Shown in pieces: positions 58,325 to 64,000 of a DNA stretch of 64,000 nt (within the stretch, counting starts at the first letter, position 1; every line of letters begins with the position of its first letter). Where the stretch lies: positions 17,787,002-17,851,001 of the forward strand of contig NC_045148.1 in the NCBI RefSeq assembly GCF_008831285.2, in the 5' to 3' direction. Below the pieces are notes generated by a model. That model did no database searches, was not told the origin of the DNA, and was given only the letters and a program-made list of their open reading frames with translations. Source of the stretch: Nymphaea colorata (lineage: Eukaryota; Streptophyta; Magnoliopsida; Nymphaeales; Nymphaeaceae). Made by a program: the position numbers and the translations under genes.

Positions 58325-58849
58325 CATATGAATACATGCCTATGTAAATTTATGGTCTCTGTACATGTACCTTCGCCAGTCGCAGAGCTTGCTGTTTGCT
58401 AATTATTGAGCATTTCTTTCATGTCACAATTCAAAACCACTTACTGGTATGCTGGATATTCCATATTGGACTAACGGAGTAGCGACTAATTGAAATCTGA
58501 GGAATTAATGCTAGGAGTGTTCAAGCAAAAGGATTTTCCAAACTTGGTTGCATGATTGCAACACTCTGAACAGCAGTCCTCTTTTCATAATAAAGAGTAA
58601 AAAATGGGCAAAGCGCCACAAAGATTCAGCAATTGTTCACAAAACTAACTGTTTCAAACGCTAATCTTATTAAGTACACAACATAACATACATGAAATTC
58701 TATCGACAGATTCTCTGCTTAGATTTATTAATGACGTGCAAATTTTTGTAACTTCAGATTCAATTCAGGCCTTCTTTTCAAAAATTGTCTTTAACAAAAT
58801 GAAATATTAATTCCGAAGAGAAATATAATAGTAGCACAAATGCAGATGT

Positions 58850-59095
58850 TGATGGTGCCCAAAAATGGGTTTGAGGAAGTTGCCTTAAAAATAATTGAAG
58901 AACGATGAACCAAAAGGCGAGATGAAAGAGCAAGCAGATGATGTGATACCAAAGGCAGCTGGTTTGGAACCAAATACATCAGTAGAGGTAGTACTGGAAA
59001 ATGGATTAGGTGTGGTCTGGCCAACCATAGATGTAGAATAGGGATTTCGAACGAGTGAAATGATTGTCCGAGCATTGGTTGGCTAGCAGGAACTT
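58850..59095 (-). pseudogene. NUP98-like FG-nucleoporin fragment, copy B
   Basis: The minus strand encodes NPFSSTTSTDVFGSKPAAFG then SFISPFGSSF, parallel to copy A. A stop (TAA) and base changes replace the SNLFGQ end. It is more damaged than copy A. Confidence 0.45.
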
Positions 59096-61050
59096 AGGCC
59101 CCCAGGAAATGATAAATTATGAAGTTCAAGCAATCAACCGTGCACAGACTATCTCGACATCGCCAAGTCAATGAGCCAAAATTCTCTTTTGATGATGGAT
59201 GGATTGAGCTTTAGTCATCCTCCACATTAATCCAACTGTCGTTCTTCACTGCTGCTGCAGTTAAACTAACAGTGGTGACTGGAGGCTGCACATATTTGAG
59301 AATTGTCCTCAAATATTAAGCGCCTAAATTGTTCACCCTCAAAAGTTGAGTGGTGATTGTTGTTCTACCAAAAGTTAGGTAGTGATTTGAAGTTTTTCCT
59401 TATTACTTTGATGATTCTGAATCCTGAGGGACCAGAATCTCTGCTCTTCTTCTGCCAAATTGGTGCTCTTTCCGGTTGCTTGCTAATGTGTCTTGAACTA
59501 CTTGGATAAGGCTTCAACTTTGAATCGCAGTGCTGAAACACCACGAACACTATAACCTCTGGTGGTCTCCAGCACAAGCAGGATCAGCCTCAGGTTCTCT
59601 TTATTCTCGGTGGGCTTTAGTACTGCCCAAAGTTACTACTCTGGCTACTTCGTTTCCTTGCGTGGACTACGGCTCTTCTGTTATAAAGGCAGCTTTCTTC
59701 ATACGAAGGGACAGTTTCCTCGCCTGATCTTCCCATGCATCAATCTGCCTCGATTTATTCTCTTTCAGATTTGTTTTTTTCCTTGAGAAAGAGAAGCTGT
59801 GAAAACACAAAAGATGGACGGGTGCCCTTAATTCTTTTATCTTTTCCATTGTTTTTACACTCTCACTTCGTCAGTATATTACGTACACAGTATAAAATGA
59901 GGACAAGGAACTGCCATGCACTCTCTTCTGCAGGATGCATGACTAGTTGAACAGTTGGCCCTATATGACGTCTGTGCATTTTTGTTTGTTCCTCGCTTGC
60001 ATCTTTAGCTGGTACTAGCATTAAGAACTCTCTGGAAACAAAAGCATAAAGGGGAAACAAAAGCATAAAGGAATCCCAGAGTGCTATGAAGCAGTAGGCC
60101 ACCGACTTTGAATATAGGCTTCATTGCCTGAGTTTGGGCAGATATATTTGTCATCTTCTTCAGTACCCATCGAAGTACCGATCAAGCAGTGAAATTAGAA
60201 ATATATCACTTCTTGGCGGACAACTTAGGCGTAGTCAGATCGTTAATGAAGTGACAAATAAATGATGCATGCAGTTGAACCATTCATCATCAAACTATAT
60301 GAATGTTGGAGTTCTTATAGGTATCTCCTTGAGAATATAAATCTATGTATTTGATCTGCTCATATTAGAGCCGACATGAAAAGCACTTGTAATCCGGCGT
60401 TTGGGGGCATATCTGAAAAACAACAACGATGATAAGGAACCCAATTTCTATACGCCACGTTCTGCATATTTATGTTTGGCAAAATATATTTCCATGACAG
60501 CTCTAGCTATGCTTTTCTAATGTTAGATCCATTTCATAAGTTTATTATAGTTGGGATCCATCTGCAACGTATATATCTCCAACCATATCCCGAAGAATTT
60601 TCTTGCCAAATATTAATTTCTTCGACAACTTGGTATCAATTGACAATAAAAAGGCCATGAACTAAATACTGTCATAGTTTATTTTACATTTGAGAGAATA
60701 TCAGGACACGTGACAGTCAAATGCTTGAAGGGGTTGTTTGGGAACAGTAATACTGTTTGATGTATCTACCCAAAAATTGGCACAGGACTACTTATCATGT
60801 CGTGGTAGCACAAAGATGCTGTAGGCGGTGATCGGACAAACTTAAGTATTTGTAGGGATCGCAGATAGATATATGAAGGCCTTGCCGAAAGTGCCATGCC
60901 AACTAAACTTTTTAATATTTGCTGGAGCTGTCCTAGATTTTGTGCCTGCAAGCCACGGAGCCATATAATGACATACTCCTCGCATCCTTCCAGTAGCTGG
61001 CACTGGTAATTAAACGGCCATACCAGCATTCTTGCGTCTCCTCTCTTCCA
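59096..61050. other. Non-coding DNA upstream of the bHLH pseudogene, copy B
   Basis: Colinear with 46200-49270 but with one unit of the ~1-kb block. At about 60034-60071 a ~19-bp word (GGAAACAAAAGCATAAAGG) is tandemly doubled. No gene is recognised. Confidence 0.5.
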
Positions 61051-62675
61051 GCCATGAACTACCATGGCAGAAGCTGGGGTTCTCCAATTGGACGGAGTGA
61101 GCCGCCATCACCAAGGACAGTTAAACGATGGTATCATGCCATAGTTCTTCCCAGTCCAGAACAGGCTCTCCACCATGAGGGTAAGCCTTCTTGCTCAAAA
61201 CCTTCTCCTTGGTTTGGCACCGAGGCGAAGCCAGCACACCCTACCGGCCAATCTACTGTATTGTATCTGCTCTCAACCAGATGGGCTCGGAGGTGAATGA
61301 AAGGGTCTATAGGTTTGAGGACTGGGCAAATCTCACCGATTTGTCATGGCCACTAGACGGCAAGTATGACAGTACCGGTGGAACTAACTCTAGTTGCCTG
61401 GCCAGATTCGGTGAAGAAGATGGTCCGTCCAGCGGAAAACAAATCGAAAGTATGGAAACGAAGAGTAAGGTAAGCACTTTTTTCACAGTGTAGTTAATGA
61501 ATAAAAAGGTAGGTACGTGATAAAGCAGGTGCTTCCGATCACAGGCGGCTCCTCATGAAAATCTGAGAGTTGCCAAGAAGCCCACTGATTCTAGGAAAGG
61601 TCGTTGCACCTCAAACACTCGCTATGAGGTGGAGAGACTAAGTATTTCATACAGGACGAATATGTGATATAGTTTGTATATCTCAAACTGATTAAGTACA
61701 TGAACGACCATGAATGACAATTGTAGTAATCTGTTCATTGAGTTGTCTGTTGTTGGTAGAATAGAAGGAACAGGATCAGTGAGAAGGTTGCGGTTCTCCA
61801 TGACCTCATACCTAATGCAAGAAAGGTCAGTTAAACACAGACACGCACACAAGGAATCATGAACATGTACATGCATCCACTTCGTCTTCCACCCACCACT
61901 AGGTGATCAGTCTCTTTTAGCTAGATCAGTTTGTGGCCAGTTTCTGTCTGAATAATCATTAAGGAAACAAGAAACGTAGGGAAGGATGAACTATAAGAAG
62001 GTTCCCTTTCTTGCCATATACCTCAAATCAGTTTTCAGATTTAGGAATCCACAATACGCCCCCAAGTTTTGCTTATAGCTATCGAATGAGGGCCTGATAA
62101 TGAAGGTTTGACATCTTAGAACGTGTGTAAACTTGTTATCATGCAATGTACCCTTTTAGGTTGGAAAGAAGAGATACCACTTTCTCTTCTCCCCATATTA
62201 ACTGGATCTTAAATAAAATTTAGGAGCCAAGGGTAAAAGATGGGCTTCTACTGAATAGTTGCGAGCAAGATTTGGGTCAATCATGGTTTGTAATTCAGCG
62301 CTATTTTTCAAAATTACGTCCAAAGGAGTAGGATCTTAAACAAAAATTGTATACATATAAAAGGTCGACAGAAGGCAGATCCCTTAATTTTTTGTTAAAT
62401 ATGAATACTAATACGTTCATAAATAGCAACTTAGTATGAAACATGGATTAACTGAAGTTGCTTTTATAAGAAATATGATTCTTCTGCTGCCAAAAATTTA
62501 ATGTCGTAAAAGCCATTAATTATTCAAAAAAATGGTTAGATTAATGCATATTTCTTGTCAAATCACATTTAAGATCATAACTACAGAGTTAGATTGCACA
62601 AACAATTACTTTCATGGTAGATTTTAAGGTGTGTGGTATTTTGTCACAAATTAAGTGGTCTTGGATTAATGCCCA

Positions 62676-62677
<2 letters not shown>

Positions 62678-62747
<70 letters not shown>
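62678..62747. repeat. (AT)n microsatellite, about 70 bp
   Basis: Uninterrupted AT dinucleotides lie in the third intron of the copy B bHLH gene. The same intron in copy A has only a short run at the corresponding position (51385-51393). Confidence 0.95.
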
Positions 62748-62750
<3 letters not shown>

Positions 62751-62913
62751 GGCGATATTCCAATCTATGAGTTGCATGATCTTATTTACATGTGTGTGCG
62801 TGTGAGAGAGAGGAAGAACAGTTTTTAACAAATCAAACAACTACTTTGTTTTTCTCTTTGGTTATGAAATGTTCAAGAGATGAGCATTTATAAGAACAGA
62901 GTTGTTAGGATTA

Positions 62914-62924
62914 TATATATATAC

Positions 62925-62961
<37 letters not shown>
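62914..62961. repeat. (TA)n(GT)n microsatellite
   Basis: Short TA run interrupted by CATA, followed by 13 GT units. Not present in copy A. Confidence 0.95.
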
Positions 62962-62962
<1 letters not shown>

Positions 62963-64000
62963 TCCTCCCAGCCTTCTTGTGCTTTTTGTATTTGTACATT
63001 TCTCTGCCAATCTATGCTAAAATTGGACCAGCTGACTCTCTCTCTCTCCCCCATCTTTCTCTTTCCTCCTCTCTTTTTTGTATTTCGTACTTTTGTAGAC
63101 GATTTGCTCCAATTTTGTGGTCAATACTGTTGAAAACATTCAATTCTGCAGCGTGATATGGCCTCCAAGCTGGATGATGCGGTTAAGTACATGAAATCAC
63201 TGCAGCTGCAACTTCAAGTAAGCCACCTAATTATTTTAAATTACTCAAGACATCAGTTGTATTTTTAAATGTTCGTTTGAATATTCAGTTCGTTTTACTA
63301 GCATCAGTCACCATGCGAATATGTGATACGCCAATTAATTTTTCTTACGTTGCTCTTAGGCTTTCTATATTCTGTGGCGGTTTTCATGACAACCTTAATT
63401 GATATTAACACGTACAATTCCTTGACAAGATGGAATTAAATTATATTAACAGGCGTTGGAAGACTTTTGAACTACTTATTTCGTCATTTCCTTATCTTCT
63501 GGTTCCTTTTCTTTTTCCAACTAACAAATTCGAAATGATCTTTAGGTTCTTGGACTCTTAGATGTCTATATTTTTTTAATCCGTATGCTATTGCTTTACC
63601 ATCCACCCCCTGAATTGAAGGTGTGAAGAGTTCAATACTCGTGGATGCATACATTTGCAAAAGCTTAATAGTTAGTAGGGATTCATGAACAAGCCATAGT
63701 CATACTACCCAAAAAAAAAGCCATTTAGTAACCTTTTCTTGGTCTCTCATTCTCTCTCTCTTTCAACTTGGTAACTTGTAGAAGTCCTTTCGTCTCCAAG
63801 AATATTAGGCTATGCGATTGCAGAGGAGCCTAGAATGCTGCGCTTGGATTTCGGCTGGGTTCACCGGTCAAGGGTACCTCTGGCGTTACCTTCAGTTACC
63901 GTCACCACTGGGCCAATTAGGAACGCTCCAGGCATTCAATTTTGGCGGTGGACCGGTGGATCCATTCCTTCCACAGCGCGACCCTATTTCTGCTTCAACA

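Larger units (their letters stand above)
56529..64000 (+). repeat. Segmental duplication, copy B (continues past the window)
   Basis: Colinear with copy A as listed there. It lacks the LINE, the copia insert and the tandem 1-kb duplication, so it shows the earlier structure of the locus at those points. Its bHLH gene is the one carrying disabling changes. Confidence 0.85.
61054..64000 (+). pseudogene. PIF-like bHLH gene, copy B, disabled
   Basis: Exons match copy A: 61054-61469, 61545-61637, 61760-61825 (66 bp, NRRNRISEKVAVLHDLIPNA then RK), 63152-63217 (66 bp, RDMASKLDDAVKYMKSLQ), and from 63809 to the window edge. A 5-bp duplication near 61258-61262 shifts the frame of exon 1. The donor after exon 2 reads CT (61638-61639) instead of GT. 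Exon 1 also lacks 27 bp and exon 5 gains 6 bp, both in frame, showing that some constraint existed earlier. Helix 2 has Met changed to Lys (SKLDD). It is probably a pseudogene. Confidence 0.75.

Noticed and set aside
62589-62840. ORF with a long Tyr-Ile run
   Set aside because: It is the (AT)n microsatellite read in frame.

Overview
This window looks like flowering-plant nuclear DNA. It has spliced genes with GT-AG introns, a phytochrome-interacting-factor-like (PIF-like) bHLH gene pair, and nested plant transposable elements (hAT, Ty1/copia, Ty3/gypsy of the Tat/Ogre type, L1-type LINE). It also has long AT-rich non-coding stretches and many (TA)n/(GA)n microsatellites. I saw no bacterial, organellar or viral genome segment. 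Everything here is read by eye; no alignment or database search was run.

Layout. 1-2939: 3' part of a hAT DNA transposon with a three-exon, apparently intact transposase reading frame (N-terminus cut by the window edge) and a CGATACG-rich subterminal zone. 2940-4780: AT-rich DNA that includes a diverged LTR-like piece. 4780-6533 (minus): broken Ty1/copia gag-protease-integrase. 7261-7455: a 21-bp-period GAAYCGGT minisatellite. 8285-18802: a complete 10.5-kb LTR element with ~3.37-kb LTRs, an initiator-Met-type primer binding site, a polypurine tract and 5-bp target duplications. It has no reverse transcriptase or integrase; it carries instead a long unfamiliar ORF set whose N-terminus looks like an FHA domain. 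18803-22111: non-coding DNA with a 30-bp perfect palindrome and diverged tandem repeats. 22112-39592: a complete 17.5-kb Tat/Ogre-type Ty3/gypsy element with >4-kb LTRs. It has an uninterrupted 400-codon plant-mobile-domain ORF upstream of a gag-pol that is broken by many stops and frameshifts. Its 3' LTR contains a perfect 453-bp inverted duplication missing from its 5' LTR.

40190-64000 is a segmental duplication. Copy A (about 40190-52240) and copy B (about 56529 to the window end) share, in order, a non-coding leader, a microsatellite, an antisense NUP98-like fragment, a ~1-kb non-coding block (tandemly doubled in A) and a PIF-like bHLH gene. Copy A has gained a LINE (41680-45378) inside the microsatellite and a copia 3' end in a bHLH intron. 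The bHLH gene in copy A has an open, correctly spliceable frame with two 66-bp bHLH exons. The copy in B has a frameshift and a lost splice donor and is probably a pseudogene. The DNA between the copies holds a second, internally deleted LINE relic.

The two items most worth follow-up are the FHA-carrying non-autonomous LTR element and the intact PMD ORF riding in an otherwise dead Tat element.
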